From: Flavobacterium turcicum | GTDB taxonomy: Bacteria; Bacteroidota; Bacteroidia; Flavobacteriales; Flavobacteriaceae | Assembly (NCBI RefSeq): GCF_011365745.1 | Contig: NZ_JAAOBY010000002.1 | Coordinates: 434,001 to 498,000 of the forward strand | DNA length: 64,000 nucleotides | Direction: 5' to 3' | In this document: positions 25,483 to 35,444 of the stretch, one piece after another | Layout of the letters: each line of letters starts with the position of its first letter | How positions within the stretch are numbered: the first letter of the stretch is position 1 | Notes under the pieces: model-generated | Seen by the model: only the letters and a program-made list of their open reading frames with translations | Told to the model about the DNA's origin: nothing | The model's database searches: none | Translations under genes and position numbers: made by a program

Positions 25483-25637
25483 GTTTTTTTAGTGATAATA
25501 GCTAGCACAATTACCCCTAAAATTTGGCTTTATTTGAGTTTGCAATTTCTTTGCCAAATCAGTACGCAGCTCTTTTAGGAAGTTGTTGCTAATATAAATT
25601 TTTAGAAAAACGGACCACAATTGGCTATTGATATTTC

Positions 25638-25645
25638 TATATTTG
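25638..25645 (+). promoter_or_regulatory. Promoter -7 element of the FAD/Fe-S oxidoreductase gene
   Basis: TATATTTG, a match to TAnnTTTG, 28 bases before ATG 25673. Together with the minus-strand element at 25475 it forms a divergent promoter region. Confidence 0.55.
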
Positions 25646-25672
25646 TGACTCAATTCTCTTTTTACCCAAAAC

Positions 25673-28582
25673 ATGTCAATTATTTCACAATTAGAACAAA
25701 TAGCACTTGAACTTGATGGAACTTTAGTTTACGATGATTTGCACAAAATATTGTACGCAACGGATGCTTCGGCTTACCGCATTTTTCCTTTGGCTGTCGC
25801 TTTTCCAAAAACGGAACAAGATATTGCTCGAATCATAACTTTTGCTGCAAAGCATCAAATTTCTATTACTCCGCGCACCGCAGGAACTTCATTGGCAGGT
25901 CAAACCGTAGGAAACGGAATAATTGTAGATGTGTCGAAACATTTTACGGCGATTAAAGCTTTTGATGCCGCTGCGCAAACAGTAACGGTGCAACCAGGAG
26001 TTATTCGTGACGAACTGAATTTGTACTTAAAACCACACGGATTATTTTTTGGTCCCAACACATCTACTTCTAATCGATGCATGATTGGCGGCATGGTAGG
26101 AAATAACTCTTCAGGAACTACGTCTATTCGATATGGTGTGACTCGCGATAAAATTATCAAGATAAAAGCCGTTTTAAGTGATGGTTCAACTGCTGTTTTT
26201 GAAAATATTACAACGGCTGAGTTCGAGCAAAAAATGAAAGGTTCTACTTTAGAAAGTCAAATTTACCGAACTTTATTTGAGGAACTTTCTAACAAAGAGC
26301 AGCAACTCGAAATTAAAAGAGAATTTCCAAAACCTGAAATTCACAGGCGCAATACGGGCTACGCAGTTGATATTTTGTTGCAATCGGAACTTTTTGGAGG
26401 AACAAATACTTATATCAACGTTGGACAATTACTTTGCGGAAGCGAGGGTACATTGGCGTTTACTACTGAAGTTACCTTGAAGGTAGATGTTTTGCCGCCT
26501 GCCAATAACGTGATGGTTGTAGCTCATTTTGATTCCGTTCAAGAAAGTCTCGAAGCAGTGGTAACAGCGATGAAACATCATTTGTATACTTGCGAATTAA
26601 TGGACGATACTATTTTAGATTGTACCAAAACCAACAGAGAACAAGCCAAAAATCGATTTTTTATTCAAGGTGATCCTAAAGCTGTTTTAATGCTTGAAGT
26701 GGCTTCTGAAATCAGTATGCAAGATGCCGAAAAACAAGCCGACGCTTTAATTTTAGATTTACAACAGCAGAATTTCGGCTATGCTTTGCCAAAAATATAC
26801 GGTGATGATATCAGCAAAATAAATGAACTTCGAAAAGCAGGTTTAGGTCTTTTGGGTAGTATTGTTGGCGATGATAAAGCAGCCGATAGTATTGAAGATA
26901 CTGCAGTAGAATTAAGTGATTTACCTAATTATATAGCTGACTTTTCAGCAATGATGGAACGCCACGGTCAAAGTGCTATTTATTATGCGCATGCCGGCGC
27001 TGGAGAAATTCACCTTCGACCTGTTTTAAACTTAAAGACAAAAGAAGGTGTGCACCAATTTCGAAATATTGCTACCGAAGTAGCTATTTTGGTTAAAAAA
27101 TACCGCGGTTCCTTAAGTGGTGAACATGGTGATGGCATTGTACGCGGGGAGTTTTTGCCATTTATGATTGGTGCTAAAAATTACGAATTACTCAAGCGAA
27201 TCAAAAAAGCATTTGATCCAAATGGAATAATGAATTCGGGTAAAATTGTTGATGCGTTAAAAATGGACGAGAATTTGCGTGTTGAAGCGGGTAGGGAAGA
27301 GCCCAACATTGCGACCATTCAAGATTTTTCAGATAGTATGGGAATTTTGCGCGTTGCCGAAAAATGTAATGGTTCAGGAGATTGTCGCAAATTACCGTCA
27401 GCAGGTGGCACTTTATGTCCGAGTTACCGCGCTACTCGAAACGAAAAAGATACTACCAGAGCACGTGCCAATGCGCTCCGAGAATATCTTACACATTCTG
27501 AAAAAGAAAATAAATTTGACTATAAAGAATTGTACGAGGTTTTCGAATTGTGCGTGAGCTGTAAGGCTTGCTCCAGCGAGTGTCCGAGTAATGTTGATGT
27601 AGCAGCGCTAAAATCTGAATTTTTGTATCAGTACCAAAAAACAAATGGTTTCTCGCTACGTAACAAAATATTTGCTTACAATGCTAGACTTAATGCCTTG
27701 GGAAGTATCACCCCGAAAATAACCAATTGGATTGTTAACTTGCCTTTGGTAAAAAACAAAATGGGCGTTGCCAAAGAACGCACTGTACCACACTTAGCCG
27801 CAAACACTTTTAGATCATGGTTAAGTAAGCAAAAAAGAAAGAAAACTGAATTTCCAAACGGAAAATTAGTTTTGTTTGTGGATGAATTTACCAATTATTA
27901 TGATGTACAAGTTGGCATCGACGCGTATGAATTACTATCGGCATTGGGTTACGAAGTGCTTATCGTTGATCATGAAGAAAGCGGAAGGGCTTTTATTTCC
28001 AAAGGTTTTTTAGAACAAGCCAAAGCGATTGCCAATACCAATGTTGCTATTTTTTCGGGATTTATTTCTGAAGACTTACCATTAGTTGGTTTAGAACCCT
28101 CGGCAATTTTAACTTTTAGAGACGAATATTTGCGCTTAGCAGATGATGTAGAAAAAGCCAAAGAAGTGGCTGCACATACTCATACGATTGAAGAATTTTT
28201 CAAACTCGAAATCACCAAAGGAAAAATTTCATCAAAAAATTTCTCTGATAAAGAAAAACAGATTAAAATTCATGGACATTGCCATCAAAAGTCTTTGAGT
28301 ACGATTGAAGCAACTTTTGCAATGCTAAATCTACCAAAAAATACAACGGTAACCATCTATAATTCGGGTTGCTGTGGTATGGCGGGCTCTTTTGGATATG
28401 AAAAAGAGCATTATGAAATTAGTATGCAAATGGGCGAAGATACTCTTTTCCCAAAAGTAAGAAACACAGCTAACAGCACAGCTATTGCAGCAGCAGGAAC
28501 AAGTTGTAGGCATCAAATTTTTGACGGAACGTCACGTCAAGCCTTGCATCCTGTTTCTATTTTAAGAGATTGTTTGCTTTAA
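25673..28582 (+). CDS. FAD-binding and Fe-S oxidoreductase (D-lactate/glycolate dehydrogenase-like, GlcD-GlpC fusion)
   Basis: A 969-residue fusion. The N-terminal half (1-530) is a GlcD-type FAD-linked oxidase: PRTAGTSLAGQTVG binds the FAD pyrophosphate and GEHGDGIVRGEF is the C-terminal FAD-oxidase signature. The second half has ferredoxin-like cysteines (CNGSGDCR about residue 565, CVSCKACSSECPSNVDV about 628) and two CCG-type domains with GHCHQKSL and GCCGMAGSFGYE. Such enzymes oxidise 2-hydroxy acids such as D-lactate and pass electrons through Fe-S clusters to quinones or cytochromes. Exact substrate is not clear. It stands alone, with its own promoter and divergent from the cell-wall operon. 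Confidence 0.9.
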   Translation: MSIISQLEQIALELDGTLVYDDLHKILYATDASAYRIFPLAVAFPKTEQDIARIITFAAKHQISITPRTAGTSLAGQTVGNGIIVDVSKHFTAIKAFDAAAQTVTVQPGVIRDELNLYLKPHGLFFGPNTSTSNRCMIGGMVGNNSSGTTSIRYGVTRDKIIKIKAVLSDGSTAVFENITTAEFEQKMKGSTLESQIYRTLFEELSNKEQQLEIKREFPKPEIHRRNTGYAVDILLQSELFGGTNTYINVGQLLCGSEGTLAFTTEVTLKVDVLPPANNVMVVAHFDSVQESLEAVVTAMKHHLYTCELMDDTILDCTKTNREQAKNRFFIQGDPKAVLMLEVASEISMQDAEKQADALILDLQQQNFGYALPKIYGDDISKINELRKAGLGLLGSIVGDDKAADSIEDTAVELSDLPNYIADFSAMMERHGQSAIYYAHAGAGEIHLRPVLNLKTKEGVHQFRNIATEVAILVKKYRGSLSGEHGDGIVRGEFLPFMIGAKNYELLKRIKKAFDPNGIMNSGKIVDALKMDENLRVEAGREEPNIATIQDFSDSMGILRVAEKCNGSGDCRKLPSAGGTLCPSYRATRNEKDTTRARANALREYLTHSEKENKFDYKELYEVFELCVSCKACSSECPSNVDVAALKSEFLYQYQKTNGFSLRNKIFAYNARLNALGSITPKITNWIVNLPLVKNKMGVAKERTVPHLAANTFRSWLSKQKRKKTEFPNGKLVLFVDEFTNYYDVQVGIDAYELLSALGYEVLIVDHEESGRAFISKGFLEQAKAIANTNVAIFSGFISEDLPLVGLEPSAILTFRDEYLRLADDVEKAKEVAAHTHTIEEFFKLEITKGKISSKNFSDKEKQIKIHGHCHQKSLSTIEATFAMLNLPKNTTVTIYNSGCCGMAGSFGYEKEHYEISMQMGEDTLFPKVRNTANSTAIAAAGTSCRHQIFDGTSRQALHPVSILRDCLL

Positions 28583-28694
28583 ACGAAGAATTGCGTTATG
28601 AAATGATGGAATAATTTAACTTAAAGACAACAAGCTCTAAGTTTAGTTTTTGAAAAAAAAAGAGTAACAAACTATGATAATACAATTAGTTTTA

Positions 28695-28702
28695 TACTTT
28701 TG
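28695..28702 (+). promoter_or_regulatory. Promoter -7 element of the amino acid permease gene
   Basis: TACTTTTG about 80 bases before ATG 28784. The region 28620-28660 also holds a weak hairpin (AACTTA / TAAGTT) followed by a T-run that could end the preceding transcript. Confidence 0.5.
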
Positions 28703-28783
28703 ATTTTTGAAGTTATTTTGCAGAATCAACAACATAAATTTGCAAAAATTACAGATTATAAATTTAATTGATAAAAATACAAG

Positions 28784-30715
28784 ATGGCATTAAAGGGCTT
28801 ATTTAGAAAAAAAACCGTTCAAGATATCTTAAAGCAAGTTGAAAAAAACAATGCCGATGGCCATGCAGCCTTGGGCAAGCACTTGACAGCCCGAGATTTG
28901 ACCGCATTTGGAATTGCAGCAATCGTAGGAGCTGGTATTTTTAGTACAATTGGTAAAGCTAGTGCCGATGGTGGACCTGCCGTAATATTTCTTTTTCTTT
29001 TTACTGCCGTTGCCTGTAGTTTTGCTGCATTTGCTTACGCTGAATTTGCATCAATGGTGCCGGTTTCAGGAAGTGCATACACCTATTCGTATGTAGCTTT
29101 TGGTGAAATCATCGCTTGGATTATTGGTTGGGCATTGATCATGGAGTATTCTGTGGGAAATATAACAGTAGCCATTTCGTGGAGTGACTACTTTACCGGC
29201 TTGCTTCAAAGTGGAGGTATTAACCTGCCACAATGGGTTCAAATGGATTATTTATCAGCTTCTCGCGGATATGATGAAGCTATGGCGCTAATGCAAAGTG
29301 GAAAAGATTTTGCTAATTTGAGTCCTGCATTACAAAATGCTCATAATGCTTGGCAAACTGCACCGGTTATTGGCTCGTTTCATTTTGTAGCTGATTTGCC
29401 TGCCTTGTTAATCATTGTTTTAATAACTGCTTTGATTTATCGTGGTATGAAAGAGTCGCGTAATGCAAGTAATATCATGGTAGTTGTCAAATTATGTATC
29501 GTACTTTTGGTAATTGCCGTAGGTATTTTTTATGTAGATACGGCCAATTGGGATCCGTTTGCACCAAATGGTGTTTCTGGAGTTTTAAAAGGAGTGTCAG
29601 CTGTATTTTTCGCCTATATTGGTTTTGATGCTATTTCTACAACTGCTGAAGAATGTAAAGATCCACAACGCGATTTACCTCGTGGGATGATGTGGGCGAT
29701 CATTATTTGTACGCTTTTATATATCGCCATTGCATTGGTTTTAACCGGAATGGTTTCTTACGATTTACTAAATGTAGGCGATCCGTTAGCCTTTGTTTTT
29801 GAAAAATTAGATTTGAAATGGATGTCGGGAATTATTGCTGTTAGTGCGGTCGTGGCTATGGCAAGTGTATTGTTGGTTTTTCAAATGGGACAACCTCGTA
29901 TTTGGATGAGTATGAGTCGCGATGGTTTGTTACCAAAACGTTTTTCAAAAGTGCATCCAAAATACAAGACACCATCTTATGCTACCATTGTAACTGGATT
30001 TGTTGTCGCAGTACCAGCCTTGTTTTTGAATCTGACTTTAGTTACTGATTTGTGTAGTATTGGTACTTTATTTGCCTTTGTTTTGGTTTGTGCGGGAGTT
30101 TTAGTACTTCAAAATAAACCAGATATCCCAAGAGGAAAATTCAAAACGCCATATGTAAATTCTAAGTTTATAATGCCAATTTTATTGTTGATTGGTGTTG
30201 TTTATGCTTTTGTGTACAACAAAAAAGCCACTATGGATTTTGTTACTAATGAAACTCAAATCAATTCCTCTGCAGCGATTATTACTAGCTTAACCAAAGA
30301 AGAAACTACAAAAGTATATGATTATTTAGTTGGTTTGGATGCTAAAAATGCTACAACAGAAACTCCAGATTTAGAGCAAATTTTAAATCAGTACCAGGAA
30401 GATGAAGCAAAGTATGCAGAAGTTGTAAAAGGTTTGCCTGTGGCTGATACTTTAAAATATGAATCAGGTTTTAGTTTATTCAAACATAAAATTCCAATGT
30501 GGATTTTCCTTTTGAGTTTAATAGGGCTAACTGCTTGGGCTTATCGCGCTAATTTATCTTTAATTCCGCTTTTGGGTTTAATATGTTGCTTGTACATGAT
30601 GGCAGAATTAAGTGTTTGGAATTGGATTTATTTTGGAGTTTGGTTGCTTTTAGGATTAGTTATTTACTTCGGCTTTAGCCAAAAAAATAGTAAACTAAAT
30701 ACAGTTTCAGAATAA
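28784..30715 (+). CDS. APC-family amino acid permease (cationic amino acid transporter type)
   Basis: A 643-residue transporter with about 14 membrane helices. The APC motif FGIAAIVGAGIFSTIG at helix 1 and FFAYIGFDAISTTAEECKDPQRDLP at helix 6 are those of the CAT/YfnA group, which take up amino acids by proton symport. A soluble insert of about 85 residues (480-565), with EETTKVYDYLVG and LNQYQEDEAKYAE, separates the later helices and is unusual for the family; flavobacterial members often have it. Substrate cannot be read from sequence. Terminators follow at once. Confidence 0.9.
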   Translation: MALKGLFRKKTVQDILKQVEKNNADGHAALGKHLTARDLTAFGIAAIVGAGIFSTIGKASADGGPAVIFLFLFTAVACSFAAFAYAEFASMVPVSGSAYTYSYVAFGEIIAWIIGWALIMEYSVGNITVAISWSDYFTGLLQSGGINLPQWVQMDYLSASRGYDEAMALMQSGKDFANLSPALQNAHNAWQTAPVIGSFHFVADLPALLIIVLITALIYRGMKESRNASNIMVVVKLCIVLLVIAVGIFYVDTANWDPFAPNGVSGVLKGVSAVFFAYIGFDAISTTAEECKDPQRDLPRGMMWAIIICTLLYIAIALVLTGMVSYDLLNVGDPLAFVFEKLDLKWMSGIIAVSAVVAMASVLLVFQMGQPRIWMSMSRDGLLPKRFSKVHPKYKTPSYATIVTGFVVAVPALFLNLTLVTDLCSIGTLFAFVLVCAGVLVLQNKPDIPRGKFKTPYVNSKFIMPILLLIGVVYAFVYNKKATMDFVTNETQINSSAAIITSLTKEETTKVYDYLVGLDAKNATTETPDLEQILNQYQEDEAKYAEVVKGLPVADTLKYESGFSLFKHKIPMWIFLLSLIGLTAWAYRANLSLIPLLGLICCLYMMAELSVWNWIYFGVWLLLGLVIYFGFSQKNSKLNTVSE

Positions 30716-30735
30716 GAAATTGATTTTATATTTTA

Positions 30736-30768
30736 AAAATGCTTTACATCAGTGGAGCATTTTTTTTT
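30736..30768 (+). terminator. Terminator of the amino acid permease gene
   Basis: Stem AAAATGCT / AGCATTTT (30736-30763) with a 12-base loop, followed by a run of T to 30768. Confidence 0.75.
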
Positions 30769-30794
30769 GGTTATAAGTCAATTATTTTTGGATT

Positions 30795-30831
30795 TAAAAA
30801 AACCGCTAGTATTCTTTTTACTAGCGGTTTC
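30795..30831 (-). terminator. Terminator of the RND efflux operon
   Basis: Stem AAACCGCTAGT / ACTAGCGGTTT (11 bp) with a 9-base loop. The A-run 30795-30802 becomes a U-run on the minus strand, so it ends the operon that stops at 30862. Confidence 0.85.
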
Positions 30832-30861
30832 AAACAAACCAAACAATCAAATTTTAATGTT

Positions 30862-32262
30862 TTATTTCCAACCTCCGCCAAGTGCTTTATACAATTGGAT
30901 GATTGCTTTATATTGTTGGAATTTATTGTCTATCAAATTAAGTTCTGCATTTAAAGCGTTGTCTTTCACAGTTAAAACTTCTAGATAATTTGCCAATCCA
31001 TAGGTAAGAAGCTCATCTGAATAGTCCGTGGCTTTGTTTAATGCAGCTACTTGTTTTTCTCGAACAGTTAACTTGTAAGTTTCATTGTTATAAATGGCTA
31101 GCGCATCCGATACTTCTTTTCCAGCTGTCAATAAGGATTGTTCAAACTGAAGGTAAGCTTTTTCTTGATTTGCTTTTGCAATTTCAAATCTTGTTTTTAT
31201 TTGACGTTGGTTGAAAATAGGTTGTGTTAAGCCTGTAATCACATTAGCAAAAATGGAGTTGGCACTGAACCATTCTTTTAGGTCAATACTCTGCAATCCG
31301 CCTGCAGCAGTAACTTTAAACGTTGGGTAAAAATTACTTTTTGCAACATTAGTTTGCTCAAAATTAGATATCAAATTATATTCAGCGGCAATTACATCTG
31401 GTCGGTTTCGTAGCAATTGTACTGATGTACCAAGTGTTATAGCCGGTTTTATGCTTTGTGCTTCAAAAGTACTCCTTTCAATTTTATTAGAATTTTGCCC
31501 CATCAGAATACTCAAGGTATTTTCTAGAATGATGGTATTATTTTTAAGATCAGCGATGATAATTTCAGTAGCGTATTTTTGAGCTTCTGTTTGTTTTACA
31601 CCAACTTCAGTAACATTACCTGCTTTTTTTAACGCAACAATAGTTTCAATACTTTGATTACGGTTAACTAAAGTTTTTTCGGCTAACTTTATTTGTGCAT
31701 CAATGGCCATCAGTTGGTAGTACGTAGCAGCAATATTTGCGATCAATTGTGTTTTAACAGCTTGATTTGCAGCAGTGCTTTGTAAAAAAGAGGCGTTGGC
31801 AGCGCGTTTATTACTTCTAATTTTGCCCCAAATATCCGCTTCCCAAGATAGATTTCCAGTAAGTTGGTATTGATCAGTGCTACGATCACGCAACAAGGCA
31901 CCAAATTGGCTGTTTCTAGAAAGTTCCTGATGTGTCCAGTCTGCAGAAGTTGAAAAAGTAGGGTAGAAGCCTGCTTTACCTTGTTTCATCGTGGCTTCTG
32001 CAGCTGCGATGTTTTGCATGGCAATTTTAATATCCAAGTTATTTTCGAGTCCTTTCTGAATGTATTGTTGTAAAATGGGATCTGTAAAGACATTTTTCCA
32101 AGCCACATCTGCAAGTGAAATCGTATCTGTTGCTACGATTTCATTTCGGTATAAATTTTCAGTTTTTAATTCGGGTCTTTTGTATTCTTTGGCCACAAAA
32201 CAAGATTGCACTGTGAGGGCTAAAGCGATCAAAAAGATAATTTTATAGCTGTTGTTTTTCAT
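30862..32262 (-). CDS. TolC-like outer-membrane efflux lipoprotein (NodT/OprM family)
   Basis: A 466-residue outer-membrane factor. The signal ends in a lipobox (LTVQSC, Cys21), so it is lipid-anchored. Two repeats of the outer-membrane efflux domain follow: about 60-245 and 270-460, with coiled-coil helices such as LDIKIAMQNIAAAEATMKQ and the SWEADIWGKIRS motif typical of OprM/CmeC relatives. It forms the trimeric exit duct of the RND pump. It is the last gene of the operon, 5 bases after the pump gene. Confidence 0.93.
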   Translation of the reverse strand: MKNNSYKIIFLIALALTVQSCFVAKEYKRPELKTENLYRNEIVATDTISLADVAWKNVFTDPILQQYIQKGLENNLDIKIAMQNIAAAEATMKQGKAGFYPTFSTSADWTHQELSRNSQFGALLRDRSTDQYQLTGNLSWEADIWGKIRSNKRAANASFLQSTAANQAVKTQLIANIAATYYQLMAIDAQIKLAEKTLVNRNQSIETIVALKKAGNVTEVGVKQTEAQKYATEIIIADLKNNTIILENTLSILMGQNSNKIERSTFEAQSIKPAITLGTSVQLLRNRPDVIAAEYNLISNFEQTNVAKSNFYPTFKVTAAGGLQSIDLKEWFSANSIFANVITGLTQPIFNQRQIKTRFEIAKANQEKAYLQFEQSLLTAGKEVSDALAIYNNETYKLTVREKQVAALNKATDYSDELLTYGLANYLEVLTVKDNALNAELNLIDNKFQQYKAIIQLYKALGGGWK

Positions 32263-32267
32263 TTTTT

Positions 32268-35200
32268 TTAGTCTAAATTTTGAGAATCTGATTCTGAATG
32301 AGTAGTCGGAATTGGCTTTGCACTAATTTTTTCTTGCAAAGTTTGAAAGATGATAAACAACACTGGGATAACAAATACGCCCAACAAAGTTCCTATCAGC
32401 ATACCGCCAATTGCTCCTGTTCCAATCGCTTTGTTTCCAACTGCTCCAGCTCCTTGTGCCAACATCAATGGTAATAATCCAAAGATAAAAGCAAACGAAG
32501 TCATCAAGATAGGACGTAATCTCGCAACGGCTCCTTGTATAGCAGCTTCTGCAATTGAAAGTCCATTTTTTCTTGCTTCTGTCGAAAATTCGATAATCAA
32601 AATAGCGTTCTTAGCAAGTAAACCAATTAACATAATCAAGGTAATTTGCAGGTAAATATTATCGCTTACATCAAATAGAAAAGCAAATAAATAAGCTCCA
32701 GCCAAACCAATTGGTAATGAAATTAATACTGCAAATGGTAGCATATAACTTTCATATTGTGCGGCTAATAAGAAATAAACAAATACTAGACACAATAAGA
32801 AAATATACAAGGTTTGTCCACCCGCACTGATTTCTTCACGAGTCATTCCTGAATATTCATAACCATAACCTACTGGTAAACTTTGACTCGCCACTTCTTC
32901 AATAGCCTTAATGGCATCACCGGAACTAAAACCATCTTTCGGTGCACCAGTAATTTTTACAGAAGTAAATAAATTAAAACGGTCAATTGCTTGTGGACCA
33001 AAAGTTTTTTCTAGCGTAATAAACTGAGATATTGGAGCCATTTGACCATTATTATTGCGAACCAAAACTTTATTTAATGATTCCGGATCGCTTCTAAATG
33101 ATGGGTCTGATTGATAAACTACACGGTATTGTTTTCCAAACTTGTTGAAATTAGAAGCATAAACACCACCATAATAACCTTGAAGAGTACTTAAAACATC
33201 AGTAACTGTTAAACCAGATTTTTTAATTGCCGGTACGTTTAAATCAATTCGGTATTGAGGATAATTTGGCGAAAAAGAAGTTGCAGCATATTTAATTTCC
33301 GGTCTTGCATTTAATGCTGCCAAAAATGAATTGTTGACTTGACTTAATTCTTGAATAGTTCCTCCTTTTTGATCCTGTAATTGAAATTCAAATCCATTTG
33401 TAAAACCAAAACCGACTAAGGTTGGCCTAGCAAAATATAGTACTTTGGCATCTTTTACAGCAGCAGTACGCTTAAATAATTCTTGTACAATGGCATTGAT
33501 TTCTTGATTGGCTTCTTTTCGCTCGGCCCAAGGTTTTAATTTTACGATTACCATTCCGTAATTACTTCCGGTTCCACTGATCAAACTTCGACCAGAAATA
33601 CGTAGAACACCTTTTATTTCAGGAATATCTTTTACTTTATTTTCAATTTGCAACAAGACTTTCTCAGTGTTTTCTAATGAAGTTCCCGGTGGCAATGACA
33701 CATCCGAAAGGATAGCACCCGTATCTTCTCCGGGTACAAAGGCTTTTGGTGTGACATTCAATAACAACACAAACAGACCCGCAAATAAGGCAATTCCGAG
33801 TACTGCAACCCATTTTCTTTTGATGAAAAATGAAACTGATTTTCTGTATTTATTAGTTGTTGCTTCAAACCCAACATTAAACGCGGTGTAAAAACGATTT
33901 AAAAAACCAGTTTTCTTTTCGTTATCGTGTCCTTTCAAGAAAATCGCACACAAGGCAGGTGATAATGTTAATGCATTAACAGCAGATAAAACAATCGCTA
34001 CAGCTAAGGTTAAACCAAATTGTTTGTAAAAAACTCCTGCTGAACCGCTAATAAATGATACCGGAATAAATACCGCCGACATCACTAAAGTTATCGAAAT
34101 GATGGCACTACTAATATCACTCATGGCGCTGTGTGTTGCTTTTTTAGGGTCGTGTTCCCCAGCTTCCATTTTTGCATGTACAGCCTCCACAACTACAATG
34201 GCATCATCGACCACAATACCTACTGCTAAAACCAATGCAAAAAGGGTCAATAAGTTTATGGTGAAACCAAATAAACTCAAGAAAAAGAATGTTCCTACAA
34301 TGGCAACAGGAACTGAAATAGCAGGGATTAGCGTTGATCTCCAGTCTTGTAAAAAGATAAAAACAACAATAAATACTAAGATAAACGCTTCGATTAAGGT
34401 ATGAATTACTTTTGTAATGGATTCATCTAGAAAATCATTTGCGTTAATCAGAGTGGTATAATTTACTCCTTTTGGGAAGTTAACTGAGCTTTCTTCTAAA
34501 ACTTTTAAGGAGCCTTCAATTACCTCTTGCGCATTCGATCCAGCAGTTTGCGCCACAGCAATAGCTACCGATTGATTGCCATTTGTTAAGGTATTACTAG
34601 CATAGTTTACAGCTCCTAGTTCGATTTTTGCGACATCTCCCAATTTTAAAACCTCACCATTTGCTGTAGAACGAATGACGATGTTTTCGAATTCTTGGGT
34701 ATTTTGTAAACGTCCTTTGTATTTTAAAGTATATTGAAACGATTGGTTGCTACTTTCCCCTAACTGTCCGGGTGCTGCTTCGATATTTTGCTCCGCTAAT
34801 AAAGCAGTAACATCAGAAGGAACCAATCCATAGGCGCCCATTACATCTGGCTTGAGCCAAATACGCATCGAATAATCTTTTTGTCCAAAAATAGTTGCTT
34901 CACCCACGCCAGCAACTCTTTTGATTTTTGGCAAAATGTTGATGTTGGCATAGTTTTGTAAAAAGGTCATGTCGTAATCAGGATTTTCGCTGTACAAAGA
35001 AAAAATCAAGATGTTGTCACTTTGTCTTTTTGATGTGGTAACTCCAGCTCTGGTAACTTCTTGTGGCAATAGAGGTGTAGCTCTTGAAACTCTATTTTGA
35101 ACGTTTACAGCTGCTAAATCTGGATTTGTACCCAGTTTGAAGTAAATACTAATCGAAGCTGATCCGTCATTGTTTGAAGTAGAGGTCATGTAGGTCATAT

Positions 35201-35420
35201 CCTCGACACCATTAATTTGTTCTTCTAGCGGAATAACCACCGAATTCATTACCACCTCGGCACTTGCACCTTGATAATTTGCTGTTACTGTAACTGTTGG
35301 TGGTGCTATTTCTGGATATTGCGAAACCGGAAGCGAAAGCAATCCTAAAGCACCCAATATCACTATGATAATAGAAATCACAGTTGACAATACTGGTCTG
35401 TCAATAAATTTTGAAAACAT
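32268..35420 (-). CDS. RND multidrug efflux permease (AcrB/MexB-like, HAE1)
   Basis: A 1050-residue inner-membrane pump with two sets of six membrane helices and two large periplasmic loops. The proton-relay Asp pair is present in helix 4 (GIVVDDAIVVVEAV), and the N-terminus has FIDRPVLSTVISI. These are hallmarks of hydrophobe/amphiphile exporters driven by proton influx, which expel drugs, bile salts and dyes. It lies between adaptor and outer-membrane genes in a complete pump operon. The exported compound is unknown. Confidence 0.96.
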   Translation of the reverse strand: MFSKFIDRPVLSTVISIIIVILGALGLLSLPVSQYPEIAPPTVTVTANYQGASAEVVMNSVVIPLEEQINGVEDMTYMTSTSNNDGSASISIYFKLGTNPDLAAVNVQNRVSRATPLLPQEVTRAGVTTSKRQSDNILIFSLYSENPDYDMTFLQNYANINILPKIKRVAGVGEATIFGQKDYSMRIWLKPDVMGAYGLVPSDVTALLAEQNIEAAPGQLGESSNQSFQYTLKYKGRLQNTQEFENIVIRSTANGEVLKLGDVAKIELGAVNYASNTLTNGNQSVAIAVAQTAGSNAQEVIEGSLKVLEESSVNFPKGVNYTTLINANDFLDESITKVIHTLIEAFILVFIVVFIFLQDWRSTLIPAISVPVAIVGTFFFLSLFGFTINLLTLFALVLAVGIVVDDAIVVVEAVHAKMEAGEHDPKKATHSAMSDISSAIISITLVMSAVFIPVSFISGSAGVFYKQFGLTLAVAIVLSAVNALTLSPALCAIFLKGHDNEKKTGFLNRFYTAFNVGFEATTNKYRKSVSFFIKRKWVAVLGIALFAGLFVLLLNVTPKAFVPGEDTGAILSDVSLPPGTSLENTEKVLLQIENKVKDIPEIKGVLRISGRSLISGTGSNYGMVIVKLKPWAERKEANQEINAIVQELFKRTAAVKDAKVLYFARPTLVGFGFTNGFEFQLQDQKGGTIQELSQVNNSFLAALNARPEIKYAATSFSPNYPQYRIDLNVPAIKKSGLTVTDVLSTLQGYYGGVYASNFNKFGKQYRVVYQSDPSFRSDPESLNKVLVRNNNGQMAPISQFITLEKTFGPQAIDRFNLFTSVKITGAPKDGFSSGDAIKAIEEVASQSLPVGYGYEYSGMTREEISAGGQTLYIFLLCLVFVYFLLAAQYESYMLPFAVLISLPIGLAGAYLFAFLFDVSDNIYLQITLIMLIGLLAKNAILIIEFSTEARKNGLSIAEAAIQGAVARLRPILMTSFAFIFGLLPLMLAQGAGAVGNKAIGTGAIGGMLIGTLLGVFVIPVLFIIFQTLQEKISAKPIPTTHSESDSQNLD

Positions 35421-35444
35421 ATGTTTTGATTTTTAAAAAGTCAA

